NCBI GenBank assembly: GCA_003247835.1
Contig: QJYB01000070.1
Location: forward strand, 1 to 57,990
DNA from: Gammaproteobacteria bacterium
Lineage (GTDB): Bacteria > Pseudomonadota > Gammaproteobacteria > Pseudomonadales > Azotimanducaceae
Reading direction: 5' to 3'
Length of the DNA: 57,990 nucleotides
A program made the translations under genes and the position numbers. The notes under the pieces were generated by a model that saw nothing but the letters and a program-made list of their open reading frames with translations, did no database searches and was not told the origin of the DNA. Shown in pieces: positions 32,901 through 43,571 of this stretch (positions are counted from its first letter, which is position 1; every line of letters starts with the position of its first letter).

Positions 32901-33439
32901 GATCCGGAAGCTGCCGCCTTCTTGGCCTGCCGGTGCGCCTTGCGGTCCCGCCACCGGCTGATCACGTGAAATCGCCAGCTCACCCGCACGAGCACGTATC
33001 CGGTCACACCGGCGACCCAGCCGCACAGCAGCGAACCGAAGATGAGCGGGTAGCCGATGTCCTCGAGGTTGGTCATGAGCCAGTCCCAGGAGAGGTGAAC
33101 GCTGTCCACCGACACCTCCATGTTCAGCAGCCAGGCCCCGAGCCGGTACGTGAAGTAGAAGATCGGCGGAATGGTGATGGGGTTGCTGATCCAGACGAGT
33201 GAGACGGCGAGCGGCAGGTTGCACCGGGCCAGGATGGCGAGCGCGGCGGCGATGACCATCTGAAACGGAAACGGCAGAAACGCGCAGAACAGGCCGATGA
33301 AGGTGGCACCCGCGATGGAACGCCGGTGCATGTGCCAGATTTCCGGGTTCTTCAGCCACCGGCTCACAGGCCTGAGAGCAGGATTACCGCTGACCTCCGA
33401 GGGGGCGGGCAGATACCGTCGCAGGAACTTCCGTGCCAT
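32894..33439 (-). CDS. DUF2062 membrane protein
   Basis: A 181-residue protein from ATG 33439; a longer frame starts at 33475 but adds only a Gly/Val-rich tail overlapping comEC. SIAGATFIGLFCAFLPFPFQ and VSLVWISNPITIPPIFYFTY are the DUF2062 hallmark, with the NP motif in the helix hairpin. Three membrane segments are visible. Function is unknown; the gene sits between lolCDE and comEC in Pseudomonas too. The start is ten bases from the comEC ATG on the other strand, so their control regions must overlap or lie inside the opposite genes. Confidence 0.9.
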   Translation of the reverse strand: MARKFLRRYLPAPSEVSGNPALRPVSRWLKNPEIWHMHRRSIAGATFIGLFCAFLPFPFQMVIAAALAILARCNLPLAVSLVWISNPITIPPIFYFTYRLGAWLLNMEVSVDSVHLSWDWLMTNLEDIGYPLIFGSLLCGWVAGVTGYVLVRVSWRFHVISRWRDRKAHRQAKKAAASGSQ

Positions 33440-33448
33440 GGCCGGATT

Positions 33449-35935
33449 ATGCACGCGAACCCCTACGCCGCCCATGAGGCCTGGTGGACACCGCGGTTCG
33501 TCAGGCGCGGGGTCATACCGTTCCGTCTGGTCGTGGGCCTGACCCTGGGCGTGCTGACGCTGGTACTGCCGTGGGGCTATCCGGCGTCCCGGGCAGCACC
33601 GTGGCTGTCAGGGGCAGCGATCGTATATGTGGCAGGGATCGTTGCGGTGCGCTTCAACACCGGTGCCAGGGTGATGCCGGATGGTTTCCTTGCGCTGCTG
33701 ATCGCTCTGCTCGCCGGCTATGCCTGGGGACACTGGCGGATAGGGGAGGTCCTTCAGGCGCGGCTGCCGAATTGCGTCGACGCTGCGCCGAGATCGTTCG
33801 AGCTCGTCATCCTGGACGTGCCGCAACGTGAATCCGGCGGTGAGCGGCGCGATCGCGGCGCGCGGCTGGCACCCGATGTCGTCCGGTTCACGGCCCGGGT
33901 GTGGCTCTCACCGGACCCGGTCTGTCCGGGGCTCGACGAGCACCGCGTCAGGCTTGCCTGGTACGACCCTCCGACTCTCCTGCCTGGCCAGCACTGGCGG
34001 GTCGAGGGTCGCCTCCGGCCACCGTGGGGCTACCGGAACAGTGCAGGCTTCGACTACGAGCGGTGGCTGTTGGGGCAGGGACTCAACGGCACGGGTTATG
34101 TCCGCACCGGAAGACTCGAATCTCAGGACGATGTGCCGACGTCGGGTCATCCGGACCTGCGAAAGCAGCTTCGGGAGGCCATCGAGGCAAGGGACCTGGC
34201 CCAGGGGCCGTTCATTCTCGCGCTACTGCTCGGTGACGATTCCCGGATCAGTGCACGTGCCTGGCAGGTGCTGCGGGACAGCGGCACCCTGCATCTGTTC
34301 GTGGTGTCGGGCCTGCATGTCGGGATGATCGCGGGTCTCATCTTTCAACTCGGCCGCGGACTGACCCGTCTCTGTCCGGTGCTGCTGCTGCAAGTGGGCA
34401 GCCGGCGGATGGCTTCCGCACTCGCCGGCATGGGAAGCGGGGCGTACGTGTGGCTCACCGGTGCCGGCGTACCCGCCATGCGGGCCTGGCTGATGAGCAT
34501 CGCGACGCTGGCGCTGCTCTCGGCAGGGAGAAAGGTCAGTTTGCAGAGGGTGTTGATGCTGGTGCTCGCCGTCGTGGTGCTTGCCGACCCGCTGCTCGTC
34601 CACCAGCAGGGATTCTGGCTGTCGTTTGCTGCCGTGCTGGCGCTGGTGGGCTATTTCCGGCCCAGGATTCCGGGCGACCCGCGTGAAGGGTTCTTCCGCT
34701 GGCGCGAATCGTTGTATCAGCTCCTGACCGCCCAGCTCGTGCTGTTCTTCTCACTGTCACCACTTCTCGCCATGGATGTGGGCGGCATACCGCTGGTCGC
34801 ACCGCTGGCGAACGCTGTTGCGGTGCCGCTGATGACGGTCGTCGTCCTGCCCCTGGTGCTGGCTGCCGGGCCGTTGCTCTATCTATGGCCGGGTGGGGCG
34901 GATGCCCTGCTCGGGTGGGCGGACTGCCTGCTCGGCGTGCTCGTCGACGGGGTGACGCTGGGTGCGGGCGTCCCGGGGATGGCCATGGGTGCCGTCGGCG
35001 GGTGGGAGTGGCTGGTGCTCGCCGTCGTCGTGCTGCTGCTCGGCCGCGCGCCCGGGCTGGTCGGGGGAGTCTGGCTCGCGGTGCTCTGGTGGGCCGTGCT
35101 CATTCCTCAGGGGGCGCCGCCCGCCTATGGTGTGGTCCGCATCACGGCGCTGGATGTGGGGCAGGGGAGCGCCATTCTCGTGGAGACCCGGCATCATCGC
35201 CTGCTGTACGACACTGGCGCGATATATCCGTCGGGGTTCGACCTGGGAGAAGCCGTCGTCGTACCGAGCCTGCGGAGGTCCCGGATGCCGGAGCTCGACG
35301 ACCTGGTGCTCAGCCACGACGACGTCGACCACACAGGCGGCGCGGCAGCCGTCATCCGGCTGCTCGCACCAGATCGTATATGGACGTCCTTTCCGATTAC
35401 CGATGAACGCTGGGCGGTGGGATCCATGCGTCGCTGTCGGCGCGATGTGTCCTGGACGTGGGATGCGGTGCGCTTCCGCTTTCTCCACCCGCCATCCCGC
35501 TGGCAGGGCCCGGACAACGATGGATCCTGCGTACTGCTGATCGACGCACCGGGTGGCCGGGCGTTGATTGCCGGGGATGTCTCGGCGAAGGTGGAGCGCA
35601 GGCTCATCAAGCTACCCGTAGATCTCGCCTTTGCACCGCACCACGGCAGTGCCACTTCCTCGTCCATGAGCTTCGTGCGCGGGTTCCGGCCCGGTATCGT
35701 CTTCATCAGCACTGACCGCCGCAGTCGCTATGGGCATCCCCATCCGGAGGTGCTGGCCAGGTTCGCGTCGGCGCGGTTATTCATCACCGGCCGGGACGGC
35801 GCGCTGCAGTGGGCGAGCGACCAGCCGTCACAGGTGGGTCGATCACGGTCGGACTCGAATGCCTACTGGCAGGGTACGTGGTCGAGAGAGGAGATCAGCA
35901 GGCCGTCGGCGGCAGGCTGTCCAGCCGGTGGATGA
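33449..35935 (+). CDS. comEC: DNA internalisation channel protein ComEC/Rec2
   Basis: An 828-residue protein, using ATG 33449 (MHANPYAAHEAWW). It has an N-terminal OB-like domain (HWRVEGRLRPPWGYRNSAGF), a Competence membrane domain with about eight helices, and a C-terminal metallo-beta-lactamase-like domain. The membrane domain begins FVVSGLHVGMIAGLIFQLGR; the lactamase domain has ITALDVGQGSAILVE, LVLSHDDVDHTGG and FAPHHGSATSS. This is the channel that takes single-stranded DNA across the inner membrane in naturally competent bacteria; many non-competent Proteobacteria also keep it. Its 3' end overlaps the opposing DUF2244 gene by 41 bases. Confidence 0.94.
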   Translation: MHANPYAAHEAWWTPRFVRRGVIPFRLVVGLTLGVLTLVLPWGYPASRAAPWLSGAAIVYVAGIVAVRFNTGARVMPDGFLALLIALLAGYAWGHWRIGEVLQARLPNCVDAAPRSFELVILDVPQRESGGERRDRGARLAPDVVRFTARVWLSPDPVCPGLDEHRVRLAWYDPPTLLPGQHWRVEGRLRPPWGYRNSAGFDYERWLLGQGLNGTGYVRTGRLESQDDVPTSGHPDLRKQLREAIEARDLAQGPFILALLLGDDSRISARAWQVLRDSGTLHLFVVSGLHVGMIAGLIFQLGRGLTRLCPVLLLQVGSRRMASALAGMGSGAYVWLTGAGVPAMRAWLMSIATLALLSAGRKVSLQRVLMLVLAVVVLADPLLVHQQGFWLSFAAVLALVGYFRPRIPGDPREGFFRWRESLYQLLTAQLVLFFSLSPLLAMDVGGIPLVAPLANAVAVPLMTVVVLPLVLAAGPLLYLWPGGADALLGWADCLLGVLVDGVTLGAGVPGMAMGAVGGWEWLVLAVVVLLLGRAPGLVGGVWLAVLWWAVLIPQGAPPAYGVVRITALDVGQGSAILVETRHHRLLYDTGAIYPSGFDLGEAVVVPSLRRSRMPELDDLVLSHDDVDHTGGAAAVIRLLAPDRIWTSFPITDERWAVGSMRRCRRDVSWTWDAVRFRFLHPPSRWQGPDNDGSCVLLIDAPGGRALIAGDVSAKVERRLIKLPVDLAFAPHHGSATSSSMSFVRGFRPGIVFISTDRRSRYGHPHPEVLARFASARLFITGRDGALQWASDQPSQVGRSRSDSNAYWQGTWSREEISRPSAAGCPAGG

Positions 35936-36398
35936 TCTGCCGCAGGTCGCGCACCAGCTCGTCCTTCTCGTCGTCGGATAGGAATTCACCCACCTCGAGC
36001 GCACGATCCCGGCACTTCAGCTCGATCCGTTTCTTGTACCAGGGGTGATGGGCAGGCCGGACGAAAAACCGGGTGAAGTATCGTTCCAGCTCGAGATGCA
36101 GGACCGGACGGCGGATGCCGCGCTCGAAGATCAGCGCATCCCGGTTGAGGCGCAGCACCTCGGTGGTATGTGTGCGTCTGACGCAGTAGTAGAGGCACGC
36201 TGTCAGCACACTGATCTCGAGCACGGTGAACGGCAGGATCATCCAGAATCCACGGGCGCTGAATACGGCTGCCATGGTCAGCGACACGGCCATCAGCGAG
36301 CCGATGAAGTAGACATTGGCGCGCCAGGTCCAGGAGCGGTTGGGTCTGAGGACGATACAGGCAGATGTCTCCCCATCGTCGAACTGGCAGCTGATCAT
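35895..36398 (-). CDS. DUF2244 membrane protein
   Basis: A 167-residue protein from ATG 36398. Two membrane helices (about 27-48 and 52-73) separate a short N-terminal segment (ACIVLRPNRSWTWRANVYF) from a C-terminal cytoplasmic domain ending ELVRDLRQIIHRLDSLPPTA. This is the DUF2244 pattern. In other bacteria such proteins lie near cytochrome oxidase or other membrane complexes, but function is unknown. The start overlaps the PilZ/Nudix gene stop by four bases, so the two are probably one transcript. Confidence 0.85.
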   Translation of the reverse strand: MISCQFDDGETSACIVLRPNRSWTWRANVYFIGSLMAVSLTMAAVFSARGFWMILPFTVLEISVLTACLYYCVRRTHTTEVLRLNRDALIFERGIRRPVLHLELERYFTRFFVRPAHHPWYKKRIELKCRDRALEVGEFLSDDEKDELVRDLRQIIHRLDSLPPTAC

Positions 36399-37150
36399 CC
36401 CGCGTACTCCTGCTCACGAAGCCAGCGGAAAGCTTCGCCCGCAAGGCCGCGGGTGACATCGTCGGTGAAGGTGAGCTCGTCCACCATCCGCGGATTCTGC
36501 AGCCAGCGGCTGGATTTGTACCGCTCTCCCGGCGCGAAGGCAAAGCGGCTCCCATCGACCCGTGTGACGGCGTAGATCTTGGCGACCGCCGCCTCCGGCA
36601 CATCGGGATTCGATTCCGTTTCCAGTGTCATGAGGTGCAGCTCGGCGGGTTCGACGCCCAGGGAAAAGCGTTCTGCAAGCATCTGCGACAGGCTCTGTCG
36701 CCAGTCGTCGCCCACCACGAGGTAGGTACCGGGAAACGTCCACCGGCCGTTCTGCTGAACGATGAGCAGACGTCCCATCTCGTTCAGACAGGCAGCGAAG
36801 ACGTGCAGCTGGAAGTAGTCCCGACCGATGGCCAGCTCGTCACGCAGACGCACCACGCTCTCCCACAGGTGCCGGCTGGTTCGATTCACGAACCGGCACC
36901 CCAGCCCGTCCGCCTCCAGGCGCACGATCTCCATGTCCACGGTGGGCGTCGGCTGACTGTCCACCGTGTTGGCGTTTCTCATGGTGAGCTTGACCTTGGC
37001 GCCAGCCTTCAGAGGGACGCTGTCGATCTCGACGAATACGCCCCCTTCCGACACATCCCGGGCGACACAGTTGCGGCGACCGACTGACGGATGCTGCAGC
37101 TCCACCAGCAGGGGGAGCTGGATGCGGGGATGCTTTCTTCTCTCCATCAT
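36395..37150 (-). CDS. PilZ domain protein with C-terminal Nudix-like domain lacking the Nudix box
   Basis: A 251-residue protein from ATG 37150. Residues 1-100 are a PilZ domain with both c-di-GMP contact motifs: RRKHPR (RxxxR) at 4-9 and [14 protein letters not shown] (DxSxxG) at 31-44. From about 115 the chain [35 protein letters not shown] and [13 protein letters not shown] follows the Nudix hydrolase strand order. In place of the catalytic GX5EX7REUXEEXGU box it has [18 protein letters not shown], which lacks the metal-binding glutamates. It therefore looks like a c-di-GMP-responsive protein using a dead Nudix fold for binding. It is divergent from clpB and upstream of the DUF2244 gene. 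Confidence 0.85.
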   Translation of the reverse strand: MMERRKHPRIQLPLLVELQHPSVGRRNCVARDVSEGGVFVEIDSVPLKAGAKVKLTMRNANTVDSQPTPTVDMEIVRLEADGLGCRFVNRTSRHLWESVVRLRDELAIGRDYFQLHVFAACLNEMGRLLIVQQNGRWTFPGTYLVVGDDWRQSLSQMLAERFSLGVEPAELHLMTLETESNPDVPEAAVAKIYAVTRVDGSRFAFAPGERYKSSRWLQNPRMVDELTFTDDVTRGLAGEAFRWLREQEYAG

Positions 37151-37221
37151 TCCGGCGCTTGTACGTGGATTCCCTTACCCGCCTTGGATCCGGATGACGG
37201 CAGTCTGCGTGCGAGTATTCG

Positions 37222-37247
37222 TTGAATTCTGGGTAATCGCCCTCATT
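37222..37247 (+). promoter_or_regulatory. sigma-32-type heat-shock promoter of clpB
   Basis: GTTGAAT (-35-like, TTGAAT at 37222-37227), 12 bases, then CCCTCATT (37240-37247), compared with the sigma-32 consensus CTTGAAA-N(11-16)-CCCCATNT. It lies about 34-60 bases upstream of the clpB ATG. clpB is a classical heat-shock gene, which supports the reading. Confidence 0.65.
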
Positions 37248-37280
37248 GTAGCAACCGTCAATCAGCTTACGAGAGGCCCC

Positions 37281-39866
<2,586 letters not shown>

Positions 39867-39890
39867 GCGGACTGAGGCGGGGCACGACTA

Positions 39891-39906
39891 TTGTATATAT
39901 ATACAG
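39891..39906 (+). promoter_or_regulatory. LexA (SOS) operator
   Basis: TTGTATATATATACAG at 39891-39906 differs from the gammaproteobacterial LexA consensus CTGTATATATATACAG in one base (the first). The flanking bases also fit the extended TACTGTATATATATACAGTA at most positions, including GTA at the right end. It sits 19 bases before the ATG of the 87-codon gene, a position that would block transcription. No other gene can be controlled from it in this orientation; clpB ends 24 bases to the left. Confidence 0.82.
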
Positions 39907-39925
39907 TATCGGCTAGAGTGCGCGC

Positions 39926-40189
39926 ATGAATGCTGAGACGACTCGGCGGGATCCTGCAGCGCAGCTGCCGCTGTTCGGCGCGATGGCGGTTCCGTCCGAG
40001 CCGGACAATTCCCGTGCACAGGTGGTCGCTGCGCCGACCATGGTCAGCCCCTATCTGCTCGCCGCGCGCCGGCTCTCCAAGCGTATCCGTCGTCTTCGGG
40101 ATCACTCCCCGGAAGAAACCCAGACCGGTCTCGCCATCTGCCAGGCCCTGAAAGCCTACCTCCGGGATCAGACCGACCAACCGCACTGA
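39926..40189 (+). CDS. small LexA-box protein with sliding-clamp-binding-like motif
   Basis: An 87-residue protein from ATG 39926, 19 bases after a near-perfect LexA box. Residues 13-17 are QLPLF, matching the QL(S/D)LF-type pentapeptide by which polymerases, MutS, Hda and other proteins dock on the beta sliding clamp. Residues 18-42 look disordered; from 43 a basic amphipathic helix follows (YLLAARRLSKRIRRLRDHSP), then a second helix (EETQTGLAICQALKAYLRD). No membrane segment or known domain. The combination predicts a DNA-damage-induced protein that binds the clamp and perhaps DNA. I do not recognise a named family. Its ribosome binding site is weak (GAG only). Confidence 0.68.
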   Translation: MNAETTRRDPAAQLPLFGAMAVPSEPDNSRAQVVAAPTMVSPYLLAARRLSKRIRRLRDHSPEETQTGLAICQALKAYLRDQTDQPH

Positions 40190-40239
40190 GTCGGCCCGCT
40201 CGACACGATCCTGCTTGAGGACCAGCCGCACGTGCCGGT

Positions 40240-40255
40240 GGGTTGTTCACAACCC
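40240..40255. repeat. perfect inverted repeat between the SOS gene and galU
   Basis: GGGTTGTTCACAACCC: seven-base arms around a two-base centre. It is about 50 bases after the SOS-gene stop and 160 bases before galU. As RNA it could fold as a six-pair stem with a TTCA loop, but no U-run follows, so an operator is at least as likely as a terminator. The remaining part of 40190-40414 is AT-rich from 40261 to 40340 and probably holds the galU promoter; no clear boxes. Confidence 0.55.
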
Positions 40256-40414
40256 GGGAAAAGTGTTCAATTTGCGGACTTTTGGTATCTACGCACTGAA
40301 TCCCACGGTTTTTTCCCGCATTATTTCATTGAGATAGAGAGTTTTCCTCGGGAGCGCTTCAGATAACACCCGGTCTGAAGGGAACCACCACACACGGAAG
40401 TCCACGCTGAAATC

Positions 40415-41251
40415 ATGATCAAGAAATGCCTGTTCCCCGTCGCCGGCTACGGCACACGATTCCTGCCGGCCACCAAGGCGATGCCCAAGGAAGTGCTGCC
40501 GATACTTGACAAACCGCTCGTGCAGTACGGCGTCGAAGAAGCCTTTGCCGCGGGGCTCACCGACATCGGTTTCGTCACCGGTCGGGGCAAGCGTGCCATC
40601 GAAGATCATTTCGATATGAGCTACGAGCTCGAGCACCAGATTGCGGGTACCGGTAAGGAGCGGCAGCTTGCCGGCATCCGGGAGCTCATCGAGCGGTGCA
40701 GCTTTTCCTATACCCGACAGATCCACATGCGGGGACTCGGCGACGCCATCCTCAAGGGCCGGACGGTTATCGGCGATGAGCCGTTCGGTGTGGTCCTGGC
40801 AGACGATCTCTGTCTCGGTACCGACGATGGCCGGGGGCCCGGGGTGCTGCAGCAGATGGTCGGTCTCTACCGGCAGTTCCGCTGTAGCATCGTCGCAGTC
40901 GAGGAGGTCCCTGCGGAAGAGGCGCACAAGTACGGTGTGATTGCGGGTGAGGCGCTCTCGGACACCCTGATCCGGGTGACCGACATGGTCGAGAAGCCGC
41001 CGAAAGGTACTGCGCCCAGCAACCTGGCCATCATCGGCCGTTACATACTGACGCCTGATATCTTCGAGATTCTGGAGAACACGGAGCCCGGTAAGAATGG
41101 CGAGCTGCAGATCACGGACGCGCTCCTGACTCAGGCCGGTCAGGGGTGCGTCATTGCTTATAAATTCGCCGGTCGACGGTTCGACTGCGGCTCCGTGGAG
41201 GGATTTGTGGAGGCGACCAACTTCTTCTACCAGCTGAAGTACGGCGGGTGA
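40415..41251 (+). CDS. galU: UTP-glucose-1-phosphate uridylyltransferase GalU
   Basis: A 278-residue nucleotidyltransferase from ATG 40415. FPVAGYGTRFLPATKAMPKE is the nucleotide-binding signature, followed by VLPILDKPLVQYGVEEA, ADDLCLGT (metal-binding aspartate region) and EKPPKGTAPSNLAIIGRYIL. It makes UDP-glucose for LPS core, exopolysaccharide and trehalose-type pathways in the cytoplasm. The GTG of the downstream PLP enzyme overlaps its stop. Confidence 0.97.
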   Translation: MIKKCLFPVAGYGTRFLPATKAMPKEVLPILDKPLVQYGVEEAFAAGLTDIGFVTGRGKRAIEDHFDMSYELEHQIAGTGKERQLAGIRELIERCSFSYTRQIHMRGLGDAILKGRTVIGDEPFGVVLADDLCLGTDDGRGPGVLQQMVGLYRQFRCSIVAVEEVPAEEAHKYGVIAGEALSDTLIRVTDMVEKPPKGTAPSNLAIIGRYILTPDIFEILENTEPGKNGELQITDALLTQAGQGCVIAYKFAGRRFDCGSVEGFVEATNFFYQLKYGG

Positions 41252-42426
41252 GCGCTCCAGCTTACCGGACGGCGCTCGGGGAGCTGCTCGCGCGCCCACA
41301 CCGGCCGCTTACGCTGACGGAAGGCATCAGCATCGAAGGGTTGCCGACGCCCGCGTTGTTGCTCGATGAAGGGGCCCTCATGCGCAACGTGGAGAAGATG
41401 GCCGCCTTTCTCGGCGCCCAGGGCAAGGGCTTCCGCCCACACGCCAAGACCCACAAATGTCCCGAGATCGCCCGTCGCCAGCTGGCGTCCGGAGCGGTGG
41501 GCATCTGTGCGGCGAAGATTTCGGAGGCGGCGGTACTGATGCACGCCGGCGTCGATCGAGTGCTGATCACGTCCGCCATTACCTCAGCTGCCAAGGCGGA
41601 GCTTGCCGCAGAGCTATCCGGACTCGGCCAGCTGGATATCGTGGTGGACTCTCCGCTGGGTGTGAAGCTGCTCGGCGACGCGATGACCGCGGGCACCGGC
41701 GATGAGCTCGGCGTGTTGATCGATCTGGATGAGGAGATGGGTCGTACGGGTACACGCTCGGACGACGTCGCGATCTCGCTGGCGGAACAGATCTCGCGCA
41801 CACCTGGTTTGAAGTTCCGTGGCGTTCAGCACTATGCCGGCCACCTCATGCATGTCGCCGGCTTCGACGAGCGCCGCAGCCGTTCACTCGCGCTCTGGGA
41901 GCGGGTTTCTGCAAGGGTGGACAGGCTCCAGGCGGCCGGCCATCCGTGCAGCGTGGTCACCGGCTGCGGCACGGGGACGTTCAACATCGACTGCGAGGTA
42001 CCTGCGGTTACCGACCTGCAGGTGGGCAGCTACGTTTTCATGGACCAGGAGTACCTCCTCATCGGCGGGCGCGACAGTGACCGTTTCGACGATTTCGAGG
42101 TGTCGCTTACCATGGCAACCACCGCGATCAGCGAGCCGCTGCCGGGTAAGGCAGTCACCGTGGATGGGGGGTTCAAGGCCTTCGCGTCCGATTCGGTACC
42201 TCCGGAACCGCTGGATATGGCTGGCAGCCGGTTCAGGTTCGCCGGGGATGAGCACGGCGTGCTGATCTTCGGAGCGGGTACGCAGCAGCCGACCCTCGGC
42301 AGCGTGCAGCGGTTCATCACACCGCATTGCGATCCGACGGTGAATCTACACGATGCGTTCTGGGTGCACGACGGTGATAGAGTGCACGCGCGCTGGCCGA
42401 TCAGCGCCCGCGGCTGTTCCTGGTAG
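41248..42426 (+). CDS. DSD1-family PLP-dependent enzyme (D-threonine aldolase / D-serine dehydratase-like)
   Basis: A 392-residue protein from GTG 41248 (GTGA overlap with galU). GLPTPALLLDEGALMRNVEK opens the alanine-racemase-like barrel, and GFRPHAKTHKCPEIARRQLA contains the PLP-binding lysine (HAKTHK). The C-terminal metal-binding region FITPHCDPTVNLHDAFWVHD has the His and Cys residues used by metal-dependent D-threonine aldolases and D-serine dehydratases. The substrate within this family cannot be fixed from sequence. The pairing with galU is unusual, and no obvious metabolic link exists. Confidence 0.88.
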   Translation: MSAPAYRTALGELLARPHRPLTLTEGISIEGLPTPALLLDEGALMRNVEKMAAFLGAQGKGFRPHAKTHKCPEIARRQLASGAVGICAAKISEAAVLMHAGVDRVLITSAITSAAKAELAAELSGLGQLDIVVDSPLGVKLLGDAMTAGTGDELGVLIDLDEEMGRTGTRSDDVAISLAEQISRTPGLKFRGVQHYAGHLMHVAGFDERRSRSLALWERVSARVDRLQAAGHPCSVVTGCGTGTFNIDCEVPAVTDLQVGSYVFMDQEYLLIGGRDSDRFDDFEVSLTMATTAISEPLPGKAVTVDGGFKAFASDSVPPEPLDMAGSRFRFAGDEHGVLIFGAGTQQPTLGSVQRFITPHCDPTVNLHDAFWVHDGDRVHARWPISARGCSW

Positions 42427-42525
42427 GTGTGCGCGTCTGCAGCAGGCAGGCGACGGGCAGGGACGCGGGCGGCTACGGGATGCGATCGGAGTTGGGTCGG
42501 GATCGAAGGATATTGGAGGTGACGG

Positions 42526-43149
42526 GTGCTTGAGATCGTTCAATCCGGTGGCTGGCTCATGGTTCCGATCCTGCTGTGCAGCATCGTGGCGGCAGCCATC
42601 TGTGTGGAGCGACTCTGGACGTTGCAGCGATCACGGATCGTTCCGAAGAACCTGGTCTCCCAGATCTGGAGCGCGGTGAAAACGGAAGAGCTGGACGCTC
42701 AGAAACTCAGGGAGCTCCGATCGAACAGTCCTCTGGGACAGGTCCTGGCTGCCGGTGTGGCCAACGCCAAGCGGGGTCGTGAGGTGATGAAGGAGGCCAT
42801 GGAGGAAGCAGCAAGCCAGGTCAGCCACGATATGGAGCGTTATCTGACTTCCCTCGGTATCATTGCCTCCATCTCACCGCTGCTGGGCCTGCTCGGAACT
42901 GTGGTCGGCATGATCAAGGTCTTCACGGCACTGATGCTGGAAGGCGCGGGTAACGCGAACGTGCTGGCCGGTGGTATCTCGCAGGCCCTGATCACTACTG
43001 CGGCCGGACTCTCCGTCGCTATCCCTGCACTGATCTTCCATCGTTTCTTCCTGCGCCGCATCGACGAGCTGGTTGTCACCATGGAGCAGGAAGCGGGCAA
43101 GCTGGTGGAAATTCTGCAGGGTGACCGTCACGAGGAACCGCGGCTGTGA
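42526..43149 (+). CDS. exbB: MotA/TolQ/ExbB proton channel protein
   Basis: A 207-residue protein from GTG 42526 with a GGAGGT binding site. Three membrane helices are visible; the conserved block IIASISPLLGLLGTVVGMIK and the Ala/Gly-rich ALITTAAGLSVAIPALIFHR are characteristic of ExbB/TolQ. It uses the proton gradient to drive an ExbD/TonB- or TolR-like partner. The same pair precedes lpxK in Pseudomonas. It overlaps exbD by four bases (GTGA). Confidence 0.93.
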   Translation: MLEIVQSGGWLMVPILLCSIVAAAICVERLWTLQRSRIVPKNLVSQIWSAVKTEELDAQKLRELRSNSPLGQVLAAGVANAKRGREVMKEAMEEAASQVSHDMERYLTSLGIIASISPLLGLLGTVVGMIKVFTALMLEGAGNANVLAGGISQALITTAAGLSVAIPALIFHRFFLRRIDELVVTMEQEAGKLVEILQGDRHEEPRL

Positions 43150-43571
43150 AATTCGCGAGGCGTGGACGTCATGAGGCAACGGTGGAGCTCACGCCGCTGA
43201 TAGACGTGGTGTTCCTTCTGCTGATCTTTTTCATGGTGTCCACGACGTTCATCCGTGAGACACAGCTCAAGATCGACCTGCCCGAAGCAGCGGGAGAGCT
43301 GCAGGAAATCGAAGAGGACGTCATCGAGATCACCGTCGATCGGGTCGGCGACTATGCGGTGAACGACCGGCTGCTGGTCAACAACGACATCGGTACGCTG
43401 GTGCGGGCGCTGGAGTCGGTCATCGAGGCGGGTACCGGGACTGGGTCGCGACTGATCATTACCGCCGATGCCAATGCGTCCCACCAGAGTGTCGTCCGTG
43501 CCATGGATGCTGCAGGCAAGGTGGGACTGACGCACATCAGCATCACCACCCAGCAACCGACGGAAGAGTGA
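43146..43571 (+). CDS. exbD: ExbD/TolR biopolymer transport protein
   Basis: A 141-residue protein from GTG 43146. ELTPLIDVVFLLLIFFMVSTT contains the single membrane helix with the conserved proton-accepting aspartate (PLIDVVF), and the periplasmic domain ends with GLTHISITTQQPT. It pairs with the preceding ExbB. Its stop is overlapped by the GTG of the MsbA-LpxK fusion gene, which ties this proton-driven system to lipid A export at the level of one operon. Confidence 0.94.
   Translation: MKFARRGRHEATVELTPLIDVVFLLLIFFMVSTTFIRETQLKIDLPEAAGELQEIEEDVIEITVDRVGDYAVNDRLLVNNDIGTLVRALESVIEAGTGTGSRLIITADANASHQSVVRAMDAAGKVGLTHISITTQQPTEE

Noticed and set aside
36395-37150. Active Nudix hydrolase
   Set aside because: The region equivalent to the Nudix box lacks the REUXEE glutamates, so hydrolase activity is not claimed.
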